From Chromera velia (taxonomy: Eukaryota > Sar > Chromeraceae), in contig JAHBMJ010000961.1 of NCBI GenBank assembly GCA_018398765.1, positions 2,501 through 37,954 on the forward strand: a stretch of DNA of 35,454 nucleotides, written 5' to 3'. The notes below the pieces were generated by a model. The model saw nothing but the letters and a program-made list of their open reading frames with translations, did not search any database and was not told where the DNA came from. The first letter of the stretch is position 1; the number at the start of each line of letters is the position of its first letter. The translations under genes were made by a program, and so were the position numbers. Below, in pieces: positions 21,933-33,462 of the stretch.

Positions 21933-23686
21933 TTTCTCTCCTTCGCCTTCATTTGTTCCTTTTCACTACCACCATCCCTTCGGTTGCTCTGCCCTCCCGA
22001 AATTTCGGTGTGACTTCTTTCTCTCACTCCCCGTTCTTTCTTGCCCTTCCCTTTCGTTTCGTGCCCCAATGCAGGTCGACCCTTTGCTCCCCCCCCATTC
22101 CTCTCAGCCAACAGCCTGACAGTCCCACCCCTCTGCATGTCTTTTCAATTCCACAGGACCCTTTACTCTTTTTTCCCTTCCCTCTTGGTGAATGCAGAAA
22201 GGCTCCACTCCACGTCACAGTGCAAATGATCAACGACCCTGCGTTCACCAAGCGGTGGATGCCCGGTCTGTGCCCACCTGTAGAAGTGACAGAACAACCC
22301 TCGGAGACGGAGGCAGTCCAACGCATGAAGCTTTCGTTCTTCAACGGTATCATCCAGGTGCGTGCGTCAGTAGGGGATTCCAAAGGGATGAGTGGGACAG
22401 CCAATTCCTGTTCCCTTTCATTTGCATTTGTTCTCGTTTCACGTCTCAAGCCCCACTAGACAGTCTGTCACTCGCTTTGTCCCTCTACGAAGTTGGCTTT
22501 CCTTGGAGGAGCTTCCCTCACTCTTCCTCAGTCTTAGTTTCCCATTGTTCCCACTTTTCTGCCTTTTTTTCCCTTCAACTTTTGCGCACCACTTACGAAT
22601 AAAACTTTACGTTTATTTTCCATCACAATGATTATCTGCACAATTCTCCCCCCCTCCCCCCCTCCGTCCTCCTCGTCTTGCAGCAAGATACCTTTACAAC
22701 CACCCGGATTGTCGACGCTCTGGACACGCCATCGCAAAGCGTGATCATGTACTCATCGACCCCACCCGAAGAGAGACACGCATACAGAGGAACTCCGAAC
22801 AGGACCTGGTTCGGGGAGTCAAAGGAGGCCGCAGTGAAGGGAACAGTCGTGAAGTTCACCCCTGAGTTCTCTGGCCTCACGCCACAGCAGGTGGCCGCAG
22901 ATGCCAAGGTGATGGAGGCTCCCCAATTAGCAGGGGAGGAGCCGCTCTTCTCCTGGCCGGAGACAGACTCCGCCAAATACAACGGCTCCACTCGTATCGA
23001 GGTTCGTCTGATATCTTGATGTCTCTCCACGTATATATTCACGTCTGCGTTTGAGGTTCTTCTGTTTACTTGTTGTCTCTCCATATTCACGTCTGCTTTT
23101 GAGGTTCGTCTGTTTACTTGTTGTCTCTCCATATTCACGTCTGCTTTGCCTTTCATTTTGTTCTTTGAGTTTCTCTCATGAGTACTTTCCCTTTCTTCTT
23201 CCTTTCGTTGGCTTTTTGCTTTTCTTTTTGAAAAATCCACAGACAGAGCGGGTCCTCCTCCATGCAGAGAACACATACATATGAGGGCGCGTGCACAGAG
23301 GCGAGTGTGCATGAAAATTTACGCTCCGTCATCAACCAAGAAAATGCCCCTGCAAAGCTTCAACGCAAAATCTGCAACCCATCTGCACTCATGCATGGTC
23401 TCTGCAGGTATGCATGAAAATTCACGCCCCTCAGGTGCCAAACAGTGCATTTGACATTGGAGGAAAGATTGTCACGTCGTGGACCTCGGAAGGAATTAAG
23501 AACGTGGTCGCTGCCCTGCAGGACGAGACGGTTGTGAAAACCGTAGGGCACTGGAGGGGCGATGCGAAAGAATTCCTCCAGCAATCTCACAAAGGCCACA
23601 CAGAAGACGACGTTTCCCGACACCTGAACCGACGCTTTTATCGTCAGTTCGTTGATTCGTTAGATTGGAGGGGAAAGCTCTTTTGA
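20598..23686 (+). CDS. Five-exon protein with possible START-like lipid-binding fold
   Basis: Exons 20598-21290, 21560-21735, 22198-22357, 22684-23001 and 23435-23686 give 532 residues with all phases matching. The exon 1 donor (CTG|GTCAGC) is the least certain. The N-terminal 80 residues are low-complexity with a Cys pair (SNCCAPK). An acidic likely coiled coil follows (about 85-115). The C-terminal 270 residues look globular. APLHVTVQMINDPAFTKRWMP, then TTTRIVDALDTPSQSVIMYSS, an RTWFGESKEAAVKGT strand region and a closing IGGKIVTSWTSEGIKNVVAALQ helix are in the order and spacing of a START/helix-grip fold. This is a weak structural guess, not recognition. A second possible last exon starts at 23243 and stops at 23284; it would delete the closing helix. 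Function is otherwise unknown. Confidence 0.7.
21868..21932. repeat. TC then TG dinucleotide microsatellite in intron 2
   Basis: A TC run of about 30 bases is followed directly by a TG run of about 34 bases, inside intron 2 of the START-like gene. Confidence 0.9.
22999..23147 (+). repeat. Tandem triplication spanning an exon-intron donor
   Basis: Three units of 54, 48 and about 47 bases, each starting GAGGTTCGTCTG or GAGGTTCTTCTG, begin at 22999, 23053 and 23101. The first GAG is the last codon of exon 4, so the donor GAG|GTTCGT is present three times in a row. Confidence 0.85.
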
Positions 23687-26600
23687 AAGAATTGCGGCTG
23701 CATGTACGGGAGGAAGTATGAGGAAAAGTGCGACCTGTGTTACTCAGTGTACATGCAGAAAAGAGACAGACAGAGACGGGAAGACTTCATAGAGACAGAA
23801 GCACGAGAAGAGAAAGAGGAAGTATAGAGGCTCCTCGCAATCCTGGCCGTCCTTTCCATACTTCTGCGCACGTGCAACCGCCTCAATTGTTCACGTCTGT
23901 CTTCACACACTGCCTTCCCTTCTGCCCATGCTTCGACACACAACAGGTCTTCTTTCTCTTGATTCCACGAGCCATGTTTTGCGTTTCCACCCATTCTCTT
24001 CGCTTCTCCTTTCAATTTATTTACTTTTTATGTATGCGTTGATGCTCGTTCACGTTCTTGGCTGCAGGGAACTCTCTCTTCAACCGGGTCCACCAGGTTT
24101 TTCAGCGACGCCGCTGAAACACCAACCAACTGTTCGATGCAAGAGACTGATGCAGACAGACAGAGGCCCAGGGATGCATCCATAAAATTGAAGGAACGAA
24201 GGAACGGCCTCAGGGGGGGAGAGCGTTGGGAGACAGGGACAAGGGCGTGGGAAGGCGGGAGGGAAGAGGGGTTGGACCCATTCCCGTGCAAAGAAAAGAA
24301 AAGAAAAGAAAAGAAACGATGCAGCGTCGTCAGCTCATCCACACCATCCGAAGGTTCACAGCAGGCATCACTCACGTTCAAGGGGTTGAGTGGGGAACCC
24401 GCATTCGCCGCCCGCTCTGCAGTTCGTGTTTTGCCCTAGCTAGCTCGACCAATCCATCAGATCATTGACTCATGAGTTGCACGGGTGTCCTGCACACATG
24501 GAGAGAGAGACTTGTCTGCAACGAAGAGGAATTTTGTCATGCAGCATGCAAGAGACTGATGAGGGGGACGTTCCTGACGTGTCTGATCTTCTGGAGGAGC
24601 AGGCCGTGATTGCACCAAAGGGCGGTGGCGGCTCGAGAGGGGATGGGGGGGTCCGCGGCTGGAACCTTTCGGGAGTTAGAGCGCGCCCTCGGAACCGACA
24701 GAGCCAAAGCCGCTGGCTGGTGTTGATCTGGATCGTTGTCTTTCGGGCATGTGCAGGGAGGGAGCGTCTCTCCAGGGAAGAGGGGTTGGACCAATTCGGG
24801 TGCAAAGAAAAGAAAAGAAAAGAAACGATGCAGCGTCGTCAACTCATCCACACCATCCGAAGGTTCACAGCAGGCATCACTCACGTTCAAGGGGTTGAGT
24901 GGGGGACCCGCAGTCGCCGCCCGCTCTGCAGTTCGTGTTTTGCCCTAGCTAGCTCGACCAATCCATCAGATCATTGACTTATGAGTTGCACGGGTGTCCT
25001 GCACACATGGAGAGAGAGACTTGTCTGCAACGAAGTGGAACTGTATCATGCAGCATGCAAGAGACTGATGAGGGGGACGTTCCTGACGTGTCTGAGCGTC
25101 TGGAGGAGCAGGCCGTGATTGCACCAAAGGGCGGTGGCGGCTCGAGAGGGGATGGGGGGGTCCGCGGCTGGAACCTTTCGGGAGTTAGAGCGCGCCCTCG
25201 GAACCGACAGAGCCAAAGCCGCTGGCTGGTGTTGATCTGGATCGTTGTCTTTCGGGCATGTGCAGGGAGGGAGCGTCTCTCCAGGGAAGAGGGGTTGGAC
25301 CAATTCGGGTGCAAAGAAAAGAAAAGAAAAGAAACGATGCAGCGTCGTCAGCTCATCCACACCATCCGAAGGTTCACAGCAGGCATCACTCACGTTCAAG
25401 GGGTTGAGTGGGGAACCCGCATTCGCCGCCCGCTCTGCAGTTCGTGTTTTGCCCTAGCTAGCTCGACCAATCCATCAGATCATTGACTCATGAGTTGCAC
25501 GGGTGTCCTGCACACATGGAGAGAGAGACTTGTCTGCAACGAAGAGGAATTTTGTCACGCAGCATGCAAGAGACTGATGAGGGGGACGTTCCTGACGTGT
25601 CTGAGCGTCTGGAGGAGCAGGCCGTGATTGCACCAAAGGGCGGTGGCGGCTCGAGAGGGGATGGGGGGGTCCGCGGCTGGAACCTTTCGGGAGTTAGAGC
25701 GCGCCCTCGGAACCGACAGAGCCAAAGCCGCTGGCTGGTGTTGATCTGGATCGTTGTCTTTCGGGCATATGCAGGGAGGGAGCGTCTCTCCAGGCTTCTC
25801 CGCCGACAGCGCCCCCGACCCGAAGTTCCTAAGGAGAGGGAATCAAGGAGTGGAAGAAGATAAGCTAGAAGATAAGCTTGAACAGAGAAGATAACTTTTA
25901 AAGAAGAAGAATGAGACCACGAAGAAGTCTAAGAAGACTTCGGTCCTTTGTACAGAGTCGTTCAACCAAATTTTATGGGACTGCAAGACCTCCGCACCCG
26001 TCATCACTTCAAATGAATTCTGCGGCAATTTCTGCCCGTACCAAGTGCCACAGACCCAAATTTCAATGTGAAAGGGTGAATTTCATTCCCCTTTGTGCCG
26101 TGAAATTTTATAATTTATTACATTTAGGACCATCACCATCATATACTATGTTAAATAACGTTAAATTGAAGTAGCAGAAGTACAGCTATGATTTACTAAC
26201 ATATATTACTATGACTTGCCTAGTGATCTAGCTAATGATTTGCATGATTGAGAGTCATGTTGAGATTATTATCACTGTTGAATAGTTATGATCTAGGTTA
26301 TAATTATAGTCACCAGAGTCCGAGTCCAAATCGTAGCCTAGCTATAGTTAGCTAGCTCTTCATAACGTACTAACTAGTAGTAATGTGGCCAAGAAAGGAA
26401 AAAAAAAATGTTTAGGGATAATTAGAAATTACTAGATCAAGAAATCATTTGAAATCTAGTTTGAAACAATAATCTTAGTAATTCCTATAGACATACCTAG
26501 GTTTATTCATATCGATCTCTTATTCGTTCTAGTATTCGATCATCTCTAGGATCATCTCAGCAAGCCTGACTCCTGAGGGGTGAAGGACTTGAGTCTTACA

Positions 26601-27133
26601 TTTAATATAGAGTCATTCCATATAGTATGGACTAGCATATAGTCTCATCTGGTATCTGACTTTGGGCACTGTGACGAGCAGTTCCAAGTTATGCACACTG
26701 CCCAGTCAGCCTGCGTCGCCTGCGGCCTGCCTACTCTAGTGCCTACTAAACCTGCTTGCCGATGATTGCCTGCCCAGATAGATAAATCCCTAGATAAATC
26801 CATGCAATCTTTCCAGGACTTCGACCCTCCACAGTCCAGCCATCCCGCCTCTTCCATGTTCCTGCAAGTCGAGACCCAGATCAAGATCCCCGATCATACT
26901 GATTGATTGGCGCCTCGATAATTCAACAGTCAACACTCGTTCTATCCCAACTCAACATGACTTTTTGATTTACTAGATCCCTGTAACCGTTCTGTATGGT
27001 TCCATTCAAATTCATTGCCTTAATTCAGTTTTTTCTCCCTGCACCCCGTAAAACCCTGTGATAAACTCTTAATTCTCCCCGTTGTTTCCCCCAAACGAAC
27101 GAGAGCAAGTGCGTGCGTTAGACGGCCCGAAGA
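23687..27133. other. Intergenic region: tandem repeat array and AT-rich island
   Basis: No gene is supported between the START-like gene and the MYND gene (which ends here on the opposite strand). The region contains the 509-base tandem array (annotated separately) and, from about 25860 to 27060, an AT-rich island with many CTAG, TAGCTA and GCTAGC words. Open frames within the array repeat with the array and shift frame between copies, so they are not good gene candidates. Confidence 0.5.
24261..25794. repeat. Three tandem copies of a 509-base unit
   Basis: Copies run 24261-24774, 24775-25283 and 25284-25794. The first is five bases longer through one extra AAAAG unit. The copies differ at only a handful of positions. 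Each contains a 170-codon frame that overlaps the next by four bases, but 509 is not a multiple of three, so the frame moves at each copy. A diverged fragment sharing TGCAAGAGACTGATG lies just upstream near 24137. The high identity points to recent duplication. Confidence 0.9.
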
Positions 27134-28096
27134 TCAGCTGGGCGCTTTGCACACCCTTTTGTGAAATTTCCAGTCGGCCTTTTGGCAGTCCACATTACAA
27201 TACCATACTTGTTGACATCTACTACAGCGCTTCAGCTCCTTCCCCCCTCCCCCTCCCGGTGTATTGCAGTTATTGCACTTCAACTCTACTACCCTCTGTC
27301 CTGCCTGCGCCGCCTGCAATCCCTTCAGAGCCTCCGCAGGATCCCATCTGCCCTGTTTGGACGGGGGGGTCCTCATGAAGTCTTCGTAGTCCTTCCTGGA
27401 GAAGTCGATGCGCTTGAAGACGTCCTCGTCGTCAAACGTCCGAGAGAGAAAACAGTCGCCCTTGATGGCGTCGCTCGTCACGTGACTCGCACGCACATTC
27501 ACTGGAAGACCTTTGTAGGCCCCAACGTCTGCATCATGCATTGAGTGAAGGGAGGGAGACAGGAGCTGAAATTGAACGGAGTACTGAGAACAGGAGCGAG
27601 TGGGGGGACTGCGGGAATTCGAAAAACAGAAAGAGAAATGAGTCAAACGTCATGACAGAAAGAGAGCGACCGTCAAAGGCAGACTTGATTACCGGCTGTG
27701 ATTCACCAGAAAACAAAACGCGGCAAAAGCGTTTGTGGTAAAAGTGTGAACGACTGACAGAAAGGGCGCGGAGGATGCGAAGGAAAGAAGAGAAGTGCCA
27801 AGGTGAAAAAAAAAAGAAGAGCAGAGAGGAAAGATCACACAAAGGAAAAGGAGATGAATGGCGGAAGGAAAACAAACACCATGCAGAAAACATCAGGAAC
27901 AAGCGAGAAACGAAGGAATGAGAGGGTATCAGGAAACAAGCGACGGGGGATGACAGAAAGATCTTCGAAAAAAAAGAGAGCAAACAAAGAAAGAACATAT
28001 TACAGAAAAACGAGGACAGAAAACGAGACAGATGAAGAGAAGAAGGTAGTAAAAAACAAACAAGCAAACAAAGGAAGGAAGGAAGAAAAGAAAGGA

Positions 28097-28127
<31 letters not shown>

Positions 28128-28143
28128 GAAGGAAGGAAGGAAG

Positions 28144-28175
<32 letters not shown>

Positions 28176-29243
28176 AGAAAGGAAAGAAAGAAAGAAAAGA
28201 AGAAAAGAAAAGAAAAGAAAGAAAGAAAGGAGGAAGGGCAGACGAAAACGCAGAAACGCACAAAGAAGACAGGACCGGAAACCAGACACGAAAGAAAGGA
28301 ACTAAGAAAGAAAGAAAGAAAGAAAGAAAGAAAAAAAGAAAGAAAGACAGGAAAGAAAGGTGGAAGGAAGGAAGGAAGGAAGGAGGCAGGCAGGGAGAGA
28401 AGGGAGGGAAGAAGGGATGGAAGAAGAGAGGGGGGGAGCGGAGGAAGGAAGGGAGCGAAGCGGGAAAAGGCGTAAGGACGGATCACACGGGGGAGACAAA
28501 AAAAACCAAGGAGGATGGGTAAACGCGTCTCAAGTCGAGTGTGAAGAGTAACTCTCCCTGAAGTGACCCTTCAAGGTAGGACAGCAAAAGTTGTGTGACA
28601 GGCACAGGCAATCAAGAGACGATGGGAAGGGGCAAGGGGAATGATAGAAGGGGGAAAGCCGATTTGATAGAAAGAGGAGTATAAACAGACAGACCGTCGA
28701 TGTATGCGTTGACTGCCAAATGTCCGTTTGCCTTTGTGGGCAGTGTCAAGGGAATGATCTGCAAAGACACGGAAGCAAGAATGAAGGAGGCGAAATTGTG
28801 ATACGGCGATACCTGCATGGTATCATGAAGGAACAGGTCAAGGCAAAGGAGAAGGGAGACGGGGTGAAGAGAATTCTATGAGGAGATGGGTGCAAGCACG
28901 TCAGTCGCGTCGGAGAAGGTAGGGCGAAGTTGCTCGCGTGGATGCATGCCAGAGTTTCGAGAAACCAGCTAGAGTATAGTCTGACCTGGTAGTTCGATCC
29001 GGAGTCGGCTGCAATTCTGGTCAGGACATCGTCATCCACACTGGCACCTCTCATCTGACTCTGCATATTCTTCTTCAGCCCGGCGGCATCCTTCAGGACT
29101 GCTTGGGAGAAATGGGCCCTGAGTTTCTCTTTGAAGTTCCTTTCAGTTCCTGCGAAGCGGATCTCCTGAATCTGTTCTTCTACATCCGAGGGGATGAAGA
29201 TGTAGGAGAACTCGGGGTGTTCAATGCCTTCAATCGAATCCAT
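27134..29243 (-). CDS. MYND-type zinc-finger protein (three exons)
   Basis: Exons 29243-28986, 28758-28695 and 27528-27134 give 238 residues, with phases 0 and 1 matching at both introns (donors GTCAGA and GTCTGT). The ATG at 29243 is the first in frame after a TGA. The C-terminus is a complete MYND finger with ligands Cys192, Cys195, Cys209, Cys212, Cys218, Cys222, His230 and Cys234; a five-Gly insert lies between the first two Cys pairs. MYND fingers bind proline-rich partner peptides. The N-terminal 170 residues (FSYIFIPSD near 12, an acidic/helical middle, and AYKGLPVNVRAS near 111) look like a globular domain I cannot name. Intron 2 is 1,166 bases and carries a long purine tract. There is no SET domain, so a SMYD methyltransferase is unlikely. 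It is divergent from the WD40 gene. Confidence 0.8.
27780..28510. repeat. Long purine-rich tract (GAAA/GGAA) in MYND gene intron 2
   Basis: More than 700 bases are strongly purine-rich on the + strand, with pure GAAA and GGAA runs at about 28075-28240 and 28295-28385. Long open frames on both strands here are Lys/Glu/Arg or Phe/Leu/Ser artefacts of the repeat. The tract lies wholly within the intron. Confidence 0.85.
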
Positions 29244-29872
29244 CGTTCCTTGCTGACGAAAGTCTTTGTGAACAAGGCGGAAGCTCTCGAGTCGTTCTCA
29301 GATAGTGTGACGAATGTAAGCCTGGAAGTTTCATCTGTTCGCGCACACCACACACACGATTTGGCTGCAAGAACAGCTGATTGAATCAAGGAAGTACATG
29401 CATGCAGTACAGTGAGACAACTAACAGGTCCTCGAAGACCCGATTTTGGGAGACGGCAGAAATCGGTGGAATCGGAAGGCGCGCGTGAATACTTTTTTTT
29501 TTTTTTTGAGCCGCGGTCGACACGTTCGTGCATGGCTCTTCCACGATACTGCACATATACTGCACACAAGTCGATCACACCGAAGTGATTCGGACATGCA
29601 CTTTCTGACGGTGCAAAAAGTCGTCTAAGGAAGGCAGCTAGGTTTCCGAATATACAGACATCCAATCTTATCATAGCAGCTTGAAAGACGGAATGTACAG
29701 ACTGCCAGTTTGTGTGCACTGATCGACTTTCAGTCCAGTTTGTGCTTTTCTGTGCCCCCCGCCTTTCAAGATACAAACATCTTCAGTCTGTCTCCCCAGA
29801 TCTGACTGATCGTTTCGTCTTCCTGGGGCAGGCCGGCCGGTCTTGCTTGTCCCTTCCTGGAGTATCAGCACC
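29244..29872. promoter_or_regulatory. Shared upstream region of the divergent MYND and WD40 genes
   Basis: These 629 bases separate two divergent starts. They contain TGCATGCA at 29399-29406 and a T run at about 29491-29506. No gene is seen. Confidence 0.45.
29399..29406. promoter_or_regulatory. TGCATGCA octamer in the MYND/WD40 divergent region
   Basis: A perfect octamer lies 156 bases upstream of the MYND gene start and 467 bases upstream of the WD40 gene start. The role is inferred. Confidence 0.3.
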
Positions 29873-32039
29873 ATGATAGGCCCCATCTCTTTGTTCGTTC
29901 AGTACCCAAACAGACCGCCAGTGCACAGAGACGTGGTGCCCAGCAGCCTCTCTGCCGTACGGGAACAGCTGGAGATTTTTGACGACCAAGAGTCAGTCGG
30001 GTCTCTCCTCCCACCCGTACAGATCTCTCCGTTGTTGTTCACACCTGCCCATTCTGTTCTTTTCTCTTTTGGCTTTCTCTGCAGCATTCTGATCAACCAC
30101 AAAGTCCACAAGAGCGAGTTCTTTCTTCTCGAGGCCTCCTCTCAACTTTGGGATGGCGCCTCTCTGAAAATTCAAGTCCCGACAAGGAAGGCCCTCGTTA
30201 CCTGTGGAAGAGATATTCTCGATAAGGTCAGCAGGCATAAAGAGAACTCTCCGTCTGAAAGCCGTGTGTTGGTACGGATTTCGCAACTGATGCCCACATT
30301 TTTGTTGTTGTTTTCGGTGGCTGAGGCTTGCTGTCTCCTGCCGCCCGTGGTGTTCCTGACTGGTGCCTAGTCCTCTGTGCAACGTGAATTTTCAACCGTG
30401 TCCTCTCTTTCTGACTCTCTCTGCCAGTTTCCCTTTCCCACTCGTTGTGCAAGCCTTGTGTATCTGGTTCCCTCAGGCGCCTTCGGGCGTCAGGCCCGTC
30501 AGACAGGCAGAGACGACCCTGACTGATGATCCAGATCACACACACGATTACGCAATTAATTCGTGAAAAAGTCAATTAATTCGGGCATCAGGCCTGTCAG
30601 ACGGGCAAAGACGACCCTGACTGATACCCTACATCACACACACCTCTATGTTTTCACACTTACACGCATGTGCTTCCTTCTGCAGGAGGTGGTTTGGTTC
30701 CCAGGGGCCTCTCCCGAGCAGATCGAGGCGGCCTTGAAGAGAGCCTGCCGTCTGGACCCCCAGGAGGAAGTTGAAATTCTGGATGAGAGGGGGAGGGGGA
30801 TTGTCCTCTCAGCAACGGTAAGGGAGAGGGGGGCAGGGAGAAAGAGAAAGAGAAGGAGAGAGAGCTGTAAGATCGTTTCGATGGACCGGCAGACAAGGAC
30901 AGAGGCGCACGTACAGACAGAAGGACAGATAACCACGAGAACATAAAGCAAGGAAGACAGACAGGCACGGAGACGGACCGACATACGAACAGACGCATTA
31001 AGTGAGGATAGAAAGAACCCCGCAAGCCTCGGGAGAGAAATGCGTACTTTTGTATGGCTTTTTGCTGATAGACCCCCATCCACTTCGGCAGTCTCTCTCG
31101 GCGTGTTTTGCCGGCCTTCCTTCGCTCCCCTCTCCCCAGTCGATCGAGAGAACCTCTCGTTCAACTGTTCTTTCAATGCTTTGGTCTTTGCATTTTTCTC
31201 TCCGACTGTTGTGTCTTCTGTTGCGTTGTTGACATCCATTTGCAGCTCCCCAACGACATCAAGCTGACAGTACGGTCCGCTGCCACCCAGCGAGACACAC
31301 ACACAGACGCCCCCTCCGGAGCTGCTCAGGAGAGGGAGACGGGCGGAGGCGGCAGGGTGTCCCTCAGAGGCGTGAGGGACAGGGGAGAGAGGGAGACTGC
31401 GCAAACGACGGGGGGAGCACCCAGCGCACCGGATTACCCTGCAAGTAGGTAGCTTACTCGGAGGAAGAGTTTTGCAGACGCACGTGCACATGTATGTATG
31501 TACACATAGGGAGGGAGGGAGGGGTACATGTGCATCATGCGGGAAGGGAAGGGGAATACTTGATTGATTGATCAGACGCCCCCTCCCCTTCCCTTCCCTG
31601 ATGTGTTTCGTCACTGGCCCTTTTTCTCTGTGTCCGTGTACTTCAGCAAAGAAAGAAAGAAAAGAGCTTTGAGAACGAACCGTTGGCTGACCTCCCTGGC
31701 TGCTTGCCTGCCCAGTAACAGATCCGCCTAGCTCAACCTGGGGGCTTTTTCGTCTGCTCTTTCTTTCTGCAGAAGGGGGTCAAACAGAAGGTCCCACAAG
31801 GCAACCCTATGCGCACACCCACGCACAGAATCGACCCCTGAGTGCCTCCGACAGAGACGCAGAGAGACGGGGAGGAGGTGGAGGGGGACCCAGGAGTCAC
31901 CCTGTGTTCGACGAACAATTTGACCCTGCAGACCCTGGTAGGCTTCTCTGGCTGCTCTCTCTCGCTGTTGGTCTGTCTGTCTGTCTATCGGGTCCTTGTT
32001 TTTTCCTGTCCTTCTCTCTCTCCCTCCCTCCCTCCCTCC

Positions 32040-32074
<35 letters not shown>

Positions 32075-33431
32075 GCGTGTGCATATGGCTGGGGAATTCT
32101 TCAGTTGGAGACAAGAGAGCGTGTCTCTCCCCCGTCTCCCGGTTTGGTTTCTTTCTGTCTCTCACGTGAAGGATTCCTTTTCTGGCAGGCTCTCTGTCCA
32201 TCTGTTTCACAAAAAGGTGGCTGAATGAATGAAATTACACACCTTCATTTTTATCTGCCCTGTTGAAGAAGTTTCGAACAGGACCCCAACACATCATGCC
32301 CTGAGGGCCCTTTCTTTCCTGATTTAGCCGCTTTCCCTTAGTCCTTCATGCGAACAGGAAGTGTATGTGCCATGATATTCTTCTTCCACGTTTTCCAACC
32401 CAATGAATGCGCGTATGTATGGGTTGCCATTTGTCTCTGGTTTCGGAGACCCTAGGCGTAACCACAATTAAGTATATATATATATATATATACATATATA
32501 CATGCAGGCATGCTGGGGGTGATGCAACCGGGGTTCAAGGTCGCTGCCCGTGCTTCGTCCCCTGTGCCTGCGAGTGCTGCTGGACGTAACGGAGGCCCTT
32601 TGCCTCTCTCGAAGAAGACCCAGAGCCTGATCCAGATGCAGAGCGGGGGCATGCACTCCTCTCTCTCTGCCTCTGCTGCTAGTGGAGGGGGGGGGAGGAG
32701 CTCCCAAGGAGAGGAGGGGAAGGTCCGGGCACGGGTACAGCAGGTCCGTCTGTCTGCGTTTGAGGCTGTCCGTGTCTTTCTGTCTCTCCCTCTCTCTCTC
32801 TCTCTGTGCCCGCCTTTTTGTGAGCGTGTGCGCATGTTTTTGTGTGTGTGCGTGTGCTCTCGAGAGTGAAAGAGTGTGTGAGTTCTTTCTTGCCCCTGAA
32901 TTCGCATACACACTCACTGCGCTGATTGGACCTTCCCCTCCCTTGATTCCCTTTCAGGACTGCGTTCATGTCCTCTCTGGACACGTCGGGTTCGTCTCTT
33001 GCATGGAGGTCGTGGGGGACGTCCTCTTCACGGGGTCGCAGGACGCAAATATTATGGTCAGGCAGGCAGGCAGGCAGGGAGGAGCGGGGATGGGTGCCAA
33101 AAAGAAAACGTATGAGGAGAATGAAAAGGACGTGCCTCACTCATCCCACATCATCACTTCGATTGTCTGTCTTCTTTGCTTCATTCAAGCCGGACAACAA
33201 AAGTCCATGCAGAGAAGACTGACTGCTTTCTGCTTTCTATCCAAACACCGGAGCGCCGACCCCCCCGCATGAATGCATGGCGCATCAGATTGCTTTCCTT
33301 TGCGACCCCGGCTTTCTTGTTTCCACTACTCTTTTCCTCTCTTCACTCTTCTCTTCACTCTTCTCTTTCTGCCCGAATGAATAAGCAAGCAGATCTGGGA
33401 CCTGAACAACCTGTGTGTGGGTGTGTTTGTG

Positions 33432-33462
<31 letters not shown>

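Noticed and set aside
24261-25794. CRISPR-like or LTR array
   Set aside because: Units are about 509 bases, directly adjacent and without unique spacers; no LTR ends, primer-binding site or polymerase.
24465-25863. Three 126-170 codon frames in the tandem array as a gene family
   Set aside because: The 509-base period changes frame at each copy and the opposite strand is equally open; no recognisable domain.
27803-28522. 239-codon Lys/Glu/Arg-rich frame and opposing Phe/Leu/Ser-rich frames
   Set aside because: These are direct products of GAAA/GGAA repeats inside the MYND gene intron.
30646-31614. 322-codon frame on the - strand
   Set aside because: It lies antisense to WD40 exons 3 and 4, whose + strand frames and splice phases are consistent.
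31651-31720. Extra exon in the WD40 gene between exons 4 and 5
   Set aside because: Joining it to exon 4 in the supported phase gives a stop; skipping it joins exons 4 and 5 cleanly.
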